Positions 26,521-34,208 of a stretch of DNA of 49,021 nt are shown piece by piece. The stretch is from contig CANRPN010000003.1 of NCBI GenBank assembly GCA_947632505.1, positions 1-49,021 on the forward strand, in the 5' to 3' direction. The translations under genes were made by a program, and so were the position numbers. Within the stretch, counting starts at the first letter, position 1. Each line of letters starts with the position of its first letter. The notes beneath the pieces were generated by a model. The model was not told the origin of the DNA. It ran no database searches and saw only the letters and a list, made by a program, of their open reading frames with translations. The stretch is from an uncultured Clostridia bacterium (lineage in GTDB: Bacteria; Bacillota; Clostridia; Christensenellales; Borkfalkiaceae).

Positions 26521-26714
26521 TTGCGACGTCATAAAGAATCACCTCATTACTTCTCCCCTCATGGGGGAGTGCTTTATGTGTGTTATGGAAAATCCGTTAC
26601 CCGCCGGTAGTATCACCTGTTCCGAACGGATTTCCACAAGAATGAGGTTTATGGCGTCGCAACCATGGAACGGTGTTCTATAGGGTGCCGTTCCCTCGGG
26701 AGCGGCACTTCTTT
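26521..26714 (+). ncRNA. Structured leader RNA, riboswitch-like, upstream of a SLOG gene
   Basis: Seen by base pairing: P1 closes the element with 26521-26528/26655-26662 (8 bp), 26529-26535/26648-26654 (7 bp, one G-U) and 26542-26548/26641-26647 (7 bp), interrupted by a 6-nt bulge. Inside are P2 (26553-26558/26564-26569) and P3 (26592-26598/26625-26631 plus 26587-26590/26632-26635). After P1, two hairpins compete for 26688-26694: P4a (26667-26673/26688-26694) and P4b (26685-26690/26703-26708, extended to a CUCG loop). P4b would bury the GGGAG before the start codon at 26715 and is followed by UUCUUU. A ligand- or protein-responsive switch, or a processed small RNA, is inference. It does not match a class I recognise. 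Confidence 0.65.
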
Positions 26715-27191
26715 ATGTCAGGAACAGAAAAAGTCTGCTCATGCTTTGGTCATTTTACCGTTGAAATAACAGATGAATTGAAGGCAAGCACGAGCAAAGA
26801 AATTGACAAGGCGATCGATCGCGGGATTCGCATTTTTCTCTTCGGCGGCCGAAGCGATTTTGACGACCTTGTGTATGATATTGTTTCGGAAATCAAATCA
26901 CAAAACTCACAACTGAATTTGAAAAGAATATTTTGCTTTCCGCTCGATAAGCAACTGCGCAAACCACCGAATTGGTTCCAACGGAAAGCATATGAAGGCT
27001 ATGAATGCCCGGCAAAAGATTTTGACTGGTGGTACACCTCTATCTATTATCGCAACTGTGCAATGATAGACCAAAGCGATTTTGTCCTATTCTACGCTGA
27101 AGAACGTGAAAATAGCGGCGCATACAAAGCATACAAATATGCCGTGAAAGTCCATAAGGATCTTGTAAATTTCGCTTTAAATAAACCGTAA
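26715..27191 (+). CDS. SLOG-like nucleotide-binding protein
   Basis: 158 aa from ATG 26715; a GTG at 26673 would extend it through the leader hairpins and is less likely. 'VCSCFGHFTVEITDELKAS' at the N-terminus and 'IFLFGGRSDFDDLVYDIVSE' near 40-60 are typical of the YpsA/DUF1273-like branch of the SLOG Rossmann superfamily, proteins that bind or process nucleotides or act as sensors in conflict systems. 'DWWYTSIYYRNCAMIDQSDF' and 'YAEERENSGAYKAYKYA' complete the fold. There is no obvious effector domain. Expression is probably controlled by the structured leader directly upstream. The ribosome-binding site is the GGGAG at 26698-26702, 12 nt from the start. Confidence 0.75.
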   Translation: MSGTEKVCSCFGHFTVEITDELKASTSKEIDKAIDRGIRIFLFGGRSDFDDLVYDIVSEIKSQNSQLNLKRIFCFPLDKQLRKPPNWFQRKAYEGYECPAKDFDWWYTSIYYRNCAMIDQSDFVLFYAEERENSGAYKAYKYAVKVHKDLVNFALNKP

Positions 27192-27315
27192 ATGGTTATT
27201 TCGGCGGCGCAACGAACATATTCTATCCGAAGCAACCGATGTGCTTGAGCCTTGTCCAAGGCGACTATCGTTTCAGCTCGGTCTCACTATTCTAAGGCGT
27301 CGTTCGTTATAAAGG
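27192..27315 (+). other. Structured 3' region after the SLOG gene
   Basis: A 7-bp helix AACGAAC/GTTCGTT (27211-27217 with 27302-27308) encloses two small hairpins, AAGCA/TGCTT near 27230-27247 and GCCTT/AAGGC near 27249-27262. No open frame with a ribosome-binding site is present. It could be a 3' untranslated structure or a second small RNA. Confidence 0.35.
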
Positions 27316-27349
27316 CAAGTATCGGTTTTATACCGATGCTTGTTTTTTT
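27316..27349 (+). terminator. Terminator of the SLOG transcript
   Basis: 11-bp stem with one G-U pair (27316-27326 with 27332-27342), 5-nt loop and seven U residues (27343-27349). One of the strongest terminators in the window; it closes the RNA-SLOG unit. Confidence 0.9.
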
Positions 27350-27457
27350 GCAGCAAAATGCCAACGGAAAACATGCTAAAAATAAAAGCGGCAGATAAAC
27401 TACCGCTCTTATGATTGTATAAGTATATCATATTTCTTCTTTTTTCAACTATTTTAT

Positions 27458-27892
27458 TCACTCCTTTTGCCTCCACAGCAGTTTTTTTAGTTGATCTTCG
27501 ATAATATTAGGACGATACTTCGCATTAAATGCTCTGTAATCAACCCACTCTTGATTATCAAAAATTCTTGTAGCATGAAGCCGAAGTGCATACTCCTTGC
27601 GTTCCGTCTCACTCGTACACCATATTGATCTCTCTTTTACCCATTCGAGTAGATTGTGATACAACTCAATTTCGTGCGATTTCTTGATAAGGAATTCGAC
27701 GATTTGCATCCAAACCGATTCTTCGATGTCACCGATTTCGGTCATGACTCCACATCGGTATGTCGTTACTTTCCCATGTACCGTTGTAAAAGTGTTAGAG
27801 CGACCGGTCCCATACAGAAATTTCACCTTTCCAAAAGTCAAGCTGTCCTTTATGCTTTCTATTTCAGAAAAGTTATTTATTAAAATCTCCAT
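27458..27892 (-). CDS. Hypothetical protein
   Basis: 144 aa with an excellent start (AGGAGG five bases before ATG 27892). Unrecognised. The N-terminal half is beta-rich with 'VKFLYGTGRSNTFTTVHGKV'; the C-terminal half is helical and rich in aromatic and charged residues ('YHNLLEWVKERSIWC', 'NQEWVDYRAFNAKYRP'). It is a single gene between the SLOG terminator (opposite strand) and the remnant of a toxin module. Accessory cargo of unknown role. Confidence 0.65.
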   Translation of the reverse strand: MEILINNFSEIESIKDSLTFGKVKFLYGTGRSNTFTTVHGKVTTYRCGVMTEIGDIEESVWMQIVEFLIKKSHEIELYHNLLEWVKERSIWCTSETERKEYALRLHATRIFDNQEWVDYRAFNAKYRPNIIEDQLKKLLWRQKE

Positions 27893-27958
27893 TTGTTCCT
27901 CCTATTGTAATTTTGCGATAAGTGTAATTTACTTGACTTTTTTTAGCAGGTCTTAAAC

Positions 27959-27997
27959 GCAAAAAAGCGCCCAAAGGATCTCTCCTCTGAGCGCTTT
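27959..27997 (-). terminator. Terminator of the RelB/YafQ module
   Basis: Stem AAAGCGC/GCGCTTT (27964-27970 with 27991-27997), extended through a broken inner helix to a 4-nt loop, with a U run on the minus strand. It follows the YafQ stop (28033). Confidence 0.75.
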
Positions 27998-28032
27998 ATG
28001 TCTCTTGTTTAGGCTCTGTTTACATTGTTACT

Positions 28033-28305
28033 TCAAAATAGATTGGCAAGCGATCCCGTCCTTGATAAGAACAAGATCAGTTGTCCCCTATCCACGCGAT
28101 ACACGAGCAACCAATCAGGCTGAAGATGACATTCGCGGAATCCGGCATACTCGCCGATAAGGTTATGATCTCTGAACCTCTCGGGCAAAGTCTCTTAGTT
28201 TGCAAGACTTGTAACAACGGAATCCAGAAGTTCGAGATCGTACCCGCGCTTTGCCGCAAGTTTCAAATCGCGCCTGAATTGGTTTGACATGACGATTTCA
28301 AGCAT
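28033..28305 (-). pseudogene. YafQ/RelE-type toxin with a nonsense codon
   Basis: The frame starts at ATG 28305, overlapping the antitoxin stop, and reads 90 codons: MLEIVMSNQFRRDLKLA..., then TAA at 28195-28197 (codon 37), then 'ETLPERFRDHNLIGEYAGF' and 'RECHLQPDWLLVYRV' to a stop at 28033. The second half is an unmistakable YafQ with the H..PDW catalytic region, so the stop is a single lesion. In addition, the usual catalytic His in the closing 'TG-T/S-HSDLF' is replaced (TGSLANLF). The toxin, an mRNA interferase in this family, is therefore doubly inactivated while its antitoxin gene is intact. Confidence 0.85.
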
Positions 28306-28579
28306 CTTCCAGCACCTCGCTCATTGCCGCTTTGAATGTGGGATACTTCTTGTAAGCGCCCGGATTTCTTTGCATTTCCATGAACTCGTCCATCGCTGCG
28401 ATCGTGACCGCATTCGGGGTCCTCACATTCACGTCAAACGGGATCCCTTGCTCAAGCAAAATCCTTTTGAGATACATATTGATCGCGGCAGTCATGGTCA
28501 AGCCCATCTCATCCAGAAGAACCTCTACCGCCTCCTTCGTGCCCTTGTCCACATTGACATTGATTTTTGCGGAATCCAT
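28298..28579 (-). CDS. RelB/DinJ-family antitoxin
   Basis: 93 aa from ATG 28579 (AAGGAGG six bases upstream); a longer frame to 28633 crosses the promoter. N-terminal ribbon-helix-helix: 'MDSAKINVNVDKGTKEAVEV' and 'LLDEMGLTMTAAINMYLKRI', then 'LLEQGIPFDV' as in DinJ/RelB. The C-terminus wraps YafQ-type toxins and the dimer autorepresses the operon. Its stop overlaps the toxin start by 8 nt. The toxin carries a nonsense codon, so this antitoxin is functionally orphaned. Confidence 0.88.
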   Translation of the reverse strand: MDSAKINVNVDKGTKEAVEVLLDEMGLTMTAAINMYLKRILLEQGIPFDVNVRTPNAVTIAAMDEFMEMQRNPGAYKKYPTFKAAMSEVLEDA

Positions 28580-28611
28580 AAAATCCCTCCTTGCTCTTTT
28601 TGTCTGCTTAT

Positions 28612-28640
28612 ATTCTGCCACATTATATTCCATTTGTCAA
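28612..28640 (-). promoter_or_regulatory. Promoter of the RelB/YafQ module
   Basis: Minus strand TTGACA (28635-28640), 17-bp spacer, CAGAAT (28612-28617). A second TATAAT-like sequence lies inside the spacer. Confidence 0.55.
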
Positions 28641-29096
28641 TAGTTATGCGCATGAAAGTATATATTGTGTAGAAGATTAGACAATCTCGTCACCGATATC
28701 CGTCAGCGCGTACTTCCAGCTTTTTTCAATCTTTTCCTGCTGACTTTATCTTGAAACGGAAACTTGCGCTTCCGGGGAACAATTTTAATCGGCGAACAAC
28801 GCCGAATCTATGTCAAACGTCTGATGATATCGGTCAGGACGTGATATTGTCGATAAGAACCACTTTTAGCCCGCTTCGAAGCAACAAAAAATATCCGAAC
28901 AACTGCTCGGATACTACTTTAAACTCGGATAACTGTAATCGCCTCGCGGCAATCAAAGAAACTTTCTATGAATAATGTACCACAAAAATAAAAAAATTGC
29001 AAGGGTTTTTGCGGAAAAAAATTTAAATTCTTCTTTTAACTACATACCGCTTCCCCTTTCTCCAATATACCGTCCAGAAAATTGATTCATTTGGTC
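28641..29096. other. Intergenic stretch with one terminator
   Basis: No supported gene. It contains a minus-strand terminator (28886-28914: stem TATCCGA/TCGGATA, then a U run) that has no obvious gene in front of it, suggesting that a gene has decayed here. Open frames over 29000-29260 on the minus strand lack ribosome-binding sites and cross the FRG promoter. Confidence 0.45.
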
Positions 29097-29125
29097 TTGC
29101 CAAAGGCATCTTCATGTGATATAAT
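29097..29125 (+). promoter_or_regulatory. Promoter of the FRG-domain gene
   Basis: TTGCCA (29097-29102), 17-bp spacer, TATAAT (29120-29125), 35 nt before the start codon. Confidence 0.7.
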
Positions 29126-29160
29126 TTATCAAGTATTCCCACTTTTGATGAGGAGCATTT

Positions 29161-30297
29161 ATGATAGTTTATCCTAAAACACCCAAATTGCAAAATGCGA
29201 TGGATCTGATTGGCCATTGGGGCGGTTCCCCCATCCCCATTTTCTATGTGCATTCCATGCATGCGTTAAACCAGTTGGTCGGATATGTAAAACATATAAA
29301 TTCAGGCAATGGAACGGTTCTTTACAGAGGGCAATGTGAACTGTATGATAAGATGGCTCCGAATATTTTGCATCAAAAAAAAGCCGTTCTGCAAAAACAA
29401 AATACGGAGCTTCTCGATGAAGCAATTACACAAATACAGACTGATCCACCCTTGATGAAATTTTTTAACTTCGATGAAGAGACAAGCGGGTGGGATCTCT
29501 ATCGACGTTTGATTATTGAAGCAACCTTTCAACACTATGGAGCCAAAACTTACTGCATCGATTTCGTAGACAATCACTGGACCGCGCTCTGGTTCGGGGT
29601 GAATAGGTGGAATGCACAAAATAATAGATATCATCTCCGTAGTGACATTGAACCAGAGAGCGGGAAGAATTTCATAGTCTTTGAGGACAACTATTCTCTT
29701 AAAACTCTGCCGCCGGAGCCGACATTGCAAACAACGCAATTAACGCAGCGGCTACTCGAAAAAATTCAAAAGAATGCTTCCAGCTCCATATCATTTAAGG
29801 AATTATATGATATCCATCTAAAAAACAAATTCAAAGGTGAGCATAAAAAATGGGAATCCGCATGCAAGAAGATTGAGGATTTCAACAAAACATATAACCA
29901 AAATGAATCGGCGGCGCACATGTACTTGTTTCTGTATGTGGCAGAAACGAACGCAAATTGTATTCACGGATTATATCTCGGAGAAAATACCTATACCATC
30001 GACCTAAGGAAAGCGTTGCCTTCCACTTTTTTACGCCCTTGTTCTCAGCATGGTTGGATTGTCCGCAGTAAAAAAGATGATTTTTCGTTCAATTCTAACG
30101 TAGCCTGCGTTATTTGAATTGATGTAAAACTCGTCAAGGAGCTGCTTGGAAGCGGTGCTTTGCTTAGTCAGGATAATTTCTTTCCGAGTTATGAGATTGA
30201 TAATGGCTATCATGTCCTTCTTGAACGTCAAATAAACTCTATCTTAAAATCAAATAATTCCAAAATTATCCCGGAAAATTTTATAAAAACATACTAA
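29161..30297 (+). pseudogene. FRG-domain protein interrupted by an in-frame TGA
   Basis: AGGAG precedes ATG 29161. The first 318 residues contain the FRG hallmarks: 'GTVLYRGQCELYDKMAPNIL' near 55, and 'QHYGAKTYCIDFVDNHWTAL' near 123. At 30115-30117 a TGA stops the frame, but the same frame continues for 59 codons in clear coding sequence (IDVKLVKELLGSGALLSQDN, then FFPSYEIDNGYHVLLERQ) to a TAA at 30295-30297. FRG proteins usually end in just such an 'L-x-x-LGI-x-x-x-x-LFP' region. The domain is found in phage-defence and toxin contexts; its reaction is unproven. The 318-aa form might still fold, since the FRG core is complete. Confidence 0.78.
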
Positions 30298-30308
30298 TTT
30301 GAAGTAAG

Positions 30309-30335
30309 CAGCGGGAATGGCTCTCCCACTGTTTT
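30309..30335 (+). terminator. Terminator of the FRG gene
   Basis: Stem CAGCGGGA/TCCCACTG with one mismatch (30309-30316 with 30324-30331), then UUUU. It lies 11 nt after the second, distal stop codon, supporting 30297 as the true end of the gene. Confidence 0.65.
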
Positions 30336-30372
30336 ATATAGGTCTACATTGATTGACCTCTTCTTAGACTGA

Positions 30373-33093
30373 TTACTTAACCGCTTTATCTTTTATCGCC
30401 CCCTCCCTCCTTTCTTTCATCGACTGCGCTCTTTGCTTAATTGCGAAGTTGGCATCGTGAATCAAAGCGTCTATTATACGATCTGCCAATTCTTTGTCTG
30501 GGAACTGTGCAGCAGTACACGCATTGAGAAGTGAATTCCGCACTAAGGGGGCGGGATCAGTTGTAAAGTCAATCATCTGCCTTTCTGCCATATCGTTGTG
30601 TCCCGCAGAAAGCACAAGAGTCAAACACTCCATGCCCTTAAGTCGGATCAAATAATCCTTATCTTCACAAAACTGCAGAACCACAGACAAGACCATCATT
30701 TCTCGAGCCACTTGAGCGTTCCCCCTTAAAAGCGAGAGAATACAGTCTGCCATGGACTTTCTGTCGGCATCACCTTTTCTCGGATACTCATAGAACTGTT
30801 CGAATAAGGTCTCCGGACTCGCCACCCCAGCCAATACTTTAAGGAATTTAAGATTTTGTTCAACGCTTTCCATTGTTTCCGATGTAAATAACATAAATAA
30901 TGTATCGTCATGGATTTTACATTTTTCTATTGCGTTTTGTAATTCTAAAGATATACCATATTTTCTATCCACAAATTTTGCGACAATACGACGCAAGGAA
31001 CATAGGCATTGATTTATCAAGATTAGTGAAGTAGCGTTTGCTAAAATTTCGCCGCAAATGGGGAAATATGTTGCCGTAACTTTTTTTGCGATTTCATCGG
31101 AAAAGTAGTCTTCAACGATATCGGCTATCATGGAAAACGAGTTCATCCTAAAACTTGTATAAGAACCCGCAGACTTATTCTTCTCATATTGAATATTCGC
31201 ACTTTTGAAGAGCGAATCGAGTACATCAATCCAGTTTTCCGTCCCCATATTGAGAGCATAGTAATGCTTCTGCATACCAACCAATCCATTATCCGGGTTC
31301 TCATATAACGGCTGAAAAATTTGGGGGCGATGTTTCATCAAATAGGCAATTAGCTGCGGTTCTCCGTTGCGCTCCATGATGAATTTCAGTTTCTCATTTA
31401 GCGCACGGCTTAATTCCATCAAATCTGAATCGGGTATTTTTTCAAAATCCAAATTCAGCAAAAAATGACAAATGGGTCCCCCCATATTGAATCGCCCTTC
31501 GGAAATGATAGGCATTACAGCCTTGAACAACTTATAATGATCCAATCGCTGTAGTAATGAAGTAATGCAATCGAAATAAGTCTCTGCATTATCCTGAGTG
31601 ACAGACGGGGCAAAGTTAATCAAATAATTCTCCGCAACGCCAAAACTTTTATCGCACAGATACAACCCCAATTTTGATAGAAAAACCTGTTTCGCTGAGT
31701 CTCTGTTTTCATATCCTACCCTATCGGTGATACAAAACATATGCTCAGAGTTTACAACCAACAAAGAATAGAGAGAGTCCCACTCTTCAAGGAGAATGTT
31801 TTTATATTCCTTGGTCTCGCCATTTAAGAGAAAGAGATATATTGATGCAGCTTTAAGATTGACATCGGATAATGACCGCCCATAAGAATATAAAATTTGC
31901 CCCAAAACACGACGGCTCATAGTCAAATGTGTAAAGGAACCATAAATAGCCGAGATGAAAAAATAATTCTCAAAATTGGTGATTGCTTCTCTAAAATTAT
32001 TCCCGTATTGGTTTCTTCCATGAGGGAGAGTATTTATACTGATATTTTCCTGAAGAAAACTATTGTATGCCCGTTCCAACGCCCTGTCTGCCACGGGAAA
32101 GCACACGAACGACGTCATCCTATCCAATTCTTCCTGATGCTTTCCATATGTCTTCCCACGGGTTTTTATGGTTTCCAAATTTCTACAATCAATAAGGATC
32201 TCATGGCAAATCCACTCGGGGAGTTTGCTTTTTCTTGCTAATTCTAACGCATCTTCTTCGGTCCGAAGTGCCGCAGAAATATCATCGTTCATGTACCATT
32301 TGAACGCGTCCCAGCGTTTAATCAACCATTCAACGTTATGGAAAATTTCTTTTTCTTTTTCAATGAAACTTGACAACCGCCCTACGTCGCGGATCCTCTC
32401 GCCCAAAATCAGCCATCTTAAAAGCTGTTCACCTAAATCGTGAAATTCTGATAATTCATCTCCCTGCGATCTCTTCAGATACTTGAGCCCTAATAAATCA
32501 TATATCGTTTCGTAACAACTTCTAAAAAACGCCAAATCACTCTTAGCGGGCATAAAGTTTGTGGATGGCGATATTTCGCCCAATGAGACAGGCGCTACCG
32601 CCTCATCCTGCGCCCAAGCCATTTCACCATGGTTGACTAGATAAAACTGAATTGTATTTTCAATGATATCATGAAGAATCCTCTCTTCAACCGCCTCAAG
32701 TGGGTCAAGACAGCCACAATATGTGCAGATATCATACTTTTCAATTTCTCTTCTTATCTTGGTAATATCGAGGCTCGGATTATCATCTTTGAAAAAGTAA
32801 ATCAGAACCGGTTTTTTGTACTTTTTGCAAATGCTGAACTCCGTCGCTGTACCCGGTCTTAGCTCACCCTTGAAAAGCATAACAATAAGATCAGATCTCG
32901 TGACCTGATATGTAAACAATTGGGAAGACGGAATCTCACAAGTATCGTCCTCAATAATGAAAGGTGAAATATACGGGCATTCACCCAGCTTGTCCTTGAT
33001 CTTCCGCCTAGTTTTCGCCCAATCAAACCCTTTTTCTTCTCTTTGCGCGGAACTAATAAATACTCTCAGTGTATTTTGAGGGGAATATGCCAT
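30373..33093 (-). CDS. DUF4062 protein with a long helical, HEAT-like body
   Basis: 906 aa from ATG 33093 (AGGAG six bases upstream; TTG at 33111 less likely). Residues about 8-110 form a DUF4062 domain: 'LRVFISSAQREEKGFD', 'SDLIVMLFKGELRPGTATEF' and 'KKPVLIYFF'. This is a TIR/SLOG-like Rossmann unit found at the N-terminus of many STAND and defence proteins. The rest (about 170-900) is almost wholly helical, with HEAT-type repeats near the C-terminus ('YLIRLKGMECLTLVLSAG', 'DPAPLVRNSLLNACTA'). No P-loop is visible, so it is not a STAND ATPase. It is likely a single-gene immune or stress sensor (inference). Own promoter at 33126-33154. Confidence 0.75.
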   Translation of the reverse strand: MAYSPQNTLRVFISSAQREEKGFDWAKTRRKIKDKLGECPYISPFIIEDDTCEIPSSQLFTYQVTRSDLIVMLFKGELRPGTATEFSICKKYKKPVLIYFFKDDNPSLDITKIRREIEKYDICTYCGCLDPLEAVEERILHDIIENTIQFYLVNHGEMAWAQDEAVAPVSLGEISPSTNFMPAKSDLAFFRSCYETIYDLLGLKYLKRSQGDELSEFHDLGEQLLRWLILGERIRDVGRLSSFIEKEKEIFHNVEWLIKRWDAFKWYMNDDISAALRTEEDALELARKSKLPEWICHEILIDCRNLETIKTRGKTYGKHQEELDRMTSFVCFPVADRALERAYNSFLQENISINTLPHGRNQYGNNFREAITNFENYFFISAIYGSFTHLTMSRRVLGQILYSYGRSLSDVNLKAASIYLFLLNGETKEYKNILLEEWDSLYSLLVVNSEHMFCITDRVGYENRDSAKQVFLSKLGLYLCDKSFGVAENYLINFAPSVTQDNAETYFDCITSLLQRLDHYKLFKAVMPIISEGRFNMGGPICHFLLNLDFEKIPDSDLMELSRALNEKLKFIMERNGEPQLIAYLMKHRPQIFQPLYENPDNGLVGMQKHYYALNMGTENWIDVLDSLFKSANIQYEKNKSAGSYTSFRMNSFSMIADIVEDYFSDEIAKKVTATYFPICGEILANATSLILINQCLCSLRRIVAKFVDRKYGISLELQNAIEKCKIHDDTLFMLFTSETMESVEQNLKFLKVLAGVASPETLFEQFYEYPRKGDADRKSMADCILSLLRGNAQVAREMMVLSVVLQFCEDKDYLIRLKGMECLTLVLSAGHNDMAERQMIDFTTDPAPLVRNSLLNACTAAQFPDKELADRIIDALIHDANFAIKQRAQSMKERREGAIKDKAVK

Positions 33094-33125
33094 TTTTTTC
33101 TCCTGTAACAATAATTCGACAAAAA

Positions 33126-33154
33126 ATTGTAGCAGAAATATACCAAAAAGTCAA
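33126..33154 (-). promoter_or_regulatory. Promoter of the DUF4062 gene
   Basis: Minus strand TTGACT (33149-33154), 17-bp spacer, TACAAT (33126-33131), 33 nt before the start. Confidence 0.75.
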
Positions 33155-33213
33155 CGACAATGGCAGACTTATCGATATTATCTTAATCCGTCTGTCTAAT
33201 GCTGAAAATTTTT

Positions 33214-33453
33214 TTAGAAATTTGATTGTAAACGCATTGTCGTCTTTGAAAAAGTAGAGAAAAGAGAAAAGAAATTCGCGCAAGACTTTCGGGTCATTTC
33301 CGTTGAAGGCGGGTAGCGCTTTCTCCGAGAATTTGGAAAAGGCTTCCTTGGACACGCTGTCGAGCACGTTCTTTCCCCCTTTTCCAATCCGAGTTTCGCC
33401 ACAATATTTTTGGGAATGGTTATCTGCGACTTCGCCCTCAATTTCGCTATCAT
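33214..33453 (-). pseudogene. AbrB-type antitoxin fragment, frameshifted
   Basis: ATG 33453 has AGGAGG at six bases and opens MIAKLRAKSQITIPKNIVAK, then LGLEKGER, nearly the same as the intact AbrB-type protein at 34208-34468. The frame then turns to low-complexity, Arg/Ser-rich sequence. The next frame continues sensibly as 'VLDSVSKEAFSKFSEKALPA' with 'FLFSFLYFFKDDNAF', so a shift near a G5 run (about 33379-33383) is likely. No toxin follows; the DUF4062 promoter begins within 60 bp. Confidence 0.65.
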
Positions 33454-33498
33454 ATCCTGCCTCCTATAGAAAGGTGGGAAATCCCTTCCTTTCTTCTG

Positions 33499-33912
33499 TT
33501 ACTTTTTCTTCTTTTGCTCATGGATTTCTATGAGGTCATCGATTGCCAATTCGGGCGACAGCGTATGGAACATGAGGTAGTTGGTTTTCATCGTTTCGAC
33601 AGGCGCTTGGCGATAGATTTTCTTGCTCTCTTCGCCTTTGTAAAAGTGCCAATACCGATAGATGTATCCGATCCAGAACATCATATCTTTGGACAGCGGC
33701 TTGTCGGTTTTCCCGATTTTTGTCCCGCACTCATCGGCTATCTCTTCGAGCAGATATTCTTCTCCTGCCCATTGCATACGGTTATAAACAGAGTCGAGGT
33801 ATCTTGCGACATTCGACCGCATGAATTCTCTCACAAAATCTTCGCTCTTATATCCCGCATCGACTGACAGTTTGAACAACCTCCCTTGAATATCGCAGAG
33901 TTTGGCATCCAT
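33499..33912 (-). CDS. Conserved hypothetical protein of a toxin-antitoxin context
   Basis: 137 aa. Residues 'LDSVYNRMQWAGEEYLLEEI' and 'WIGYIYRYWHFYKGEESKKI' with 'TMKTNYLMFHTLSPELAIDD' belong to a family I recall from clostridial genomes beside toxin-like genes, but I cannot name it. It has no clear ribosome-binding site; instead an 8-codon frame (MAQLTEIL, 33912-33938, with AGAGG upstream) ends in TAATG that includes this start, pointing to translational reinitiation. That leader may be the remnant of an upstream partner gene. Reading is intact. Confidence 0.7.
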   Translation of the reverse strand: MDAKLCDIQGRLFKLSVDAGYKSEDFVREFMRSNVARYLDSVYNRMQWAGEEYLLEEIADECGTKIGKTDKPLSKDMMFWIGYIYRYWHFYKGEESKKIYRQAPVETMKTNYLMFHTLSPELAIDDLIEIHEQKKKK

Positions 33913-33963
33913 TAGAGTATTTCAGTCAGCTGTGCCATCGTAGAATTCCTCTCATCACCACCT

Positions 33964-34208
33964 TTAATACTTCTTCAAGATATCGTGATGCCCCACGTCA
34001 ACAAGGATGATCATGGTATCGCCTTCATAATACCAAATGATTCGGATGTCCATTCATCTGTTCCTTGTATGCGTTTCGTTCGCAGGGACGGGTGCAGAGG
34101 ATTTTCGGCGAGAATCGCCAACTTATTGCGAAGTTGTTTCTTCTCGATTTCCGTCAAATCACTATAGTGTTTCTGAAACCTTTCGGTAAAGGTTATTTGA
34201 AACGCCAT
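33964..34208 (-). pseudogene. RelE-type toxin with an internal deletion and frameshift
   Basis: ATG 34208 overlaps the AbrB-type antitoxin stop. The first part reads MAFQITFTERFQKHYSDLTE... and 'AENPLHPSLRTKRIQGTDE', typical RelE/YoeB-like. Then the frame shifts: the correct continuation 'MDIRIIWYYEGDTMIILVDV' and 'GHHDILKKY' lies in another frame and ends at 33964. Family comparison suggests that about seven codons plus one base are missing (245 nt here versus about 267 expected). The ribonuclease fold is broken, so no active toxin is expected. Confidence 0.8.

Noticed and set aside
26521-26714. Retron or type III toxin-antitoxin RNA
   Set aside because: No reverse transcriptase is adjacent and there are no tandem RNA repeats; the alternative hairpins before a ribosome-binding site fit a regulatory leader better.
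29023-29262. Minus-strand 79-codon frame upstream of the FRG gene
   Set aside because: It overlaps the FRG promoter and start region and has no ribosome-binding site.
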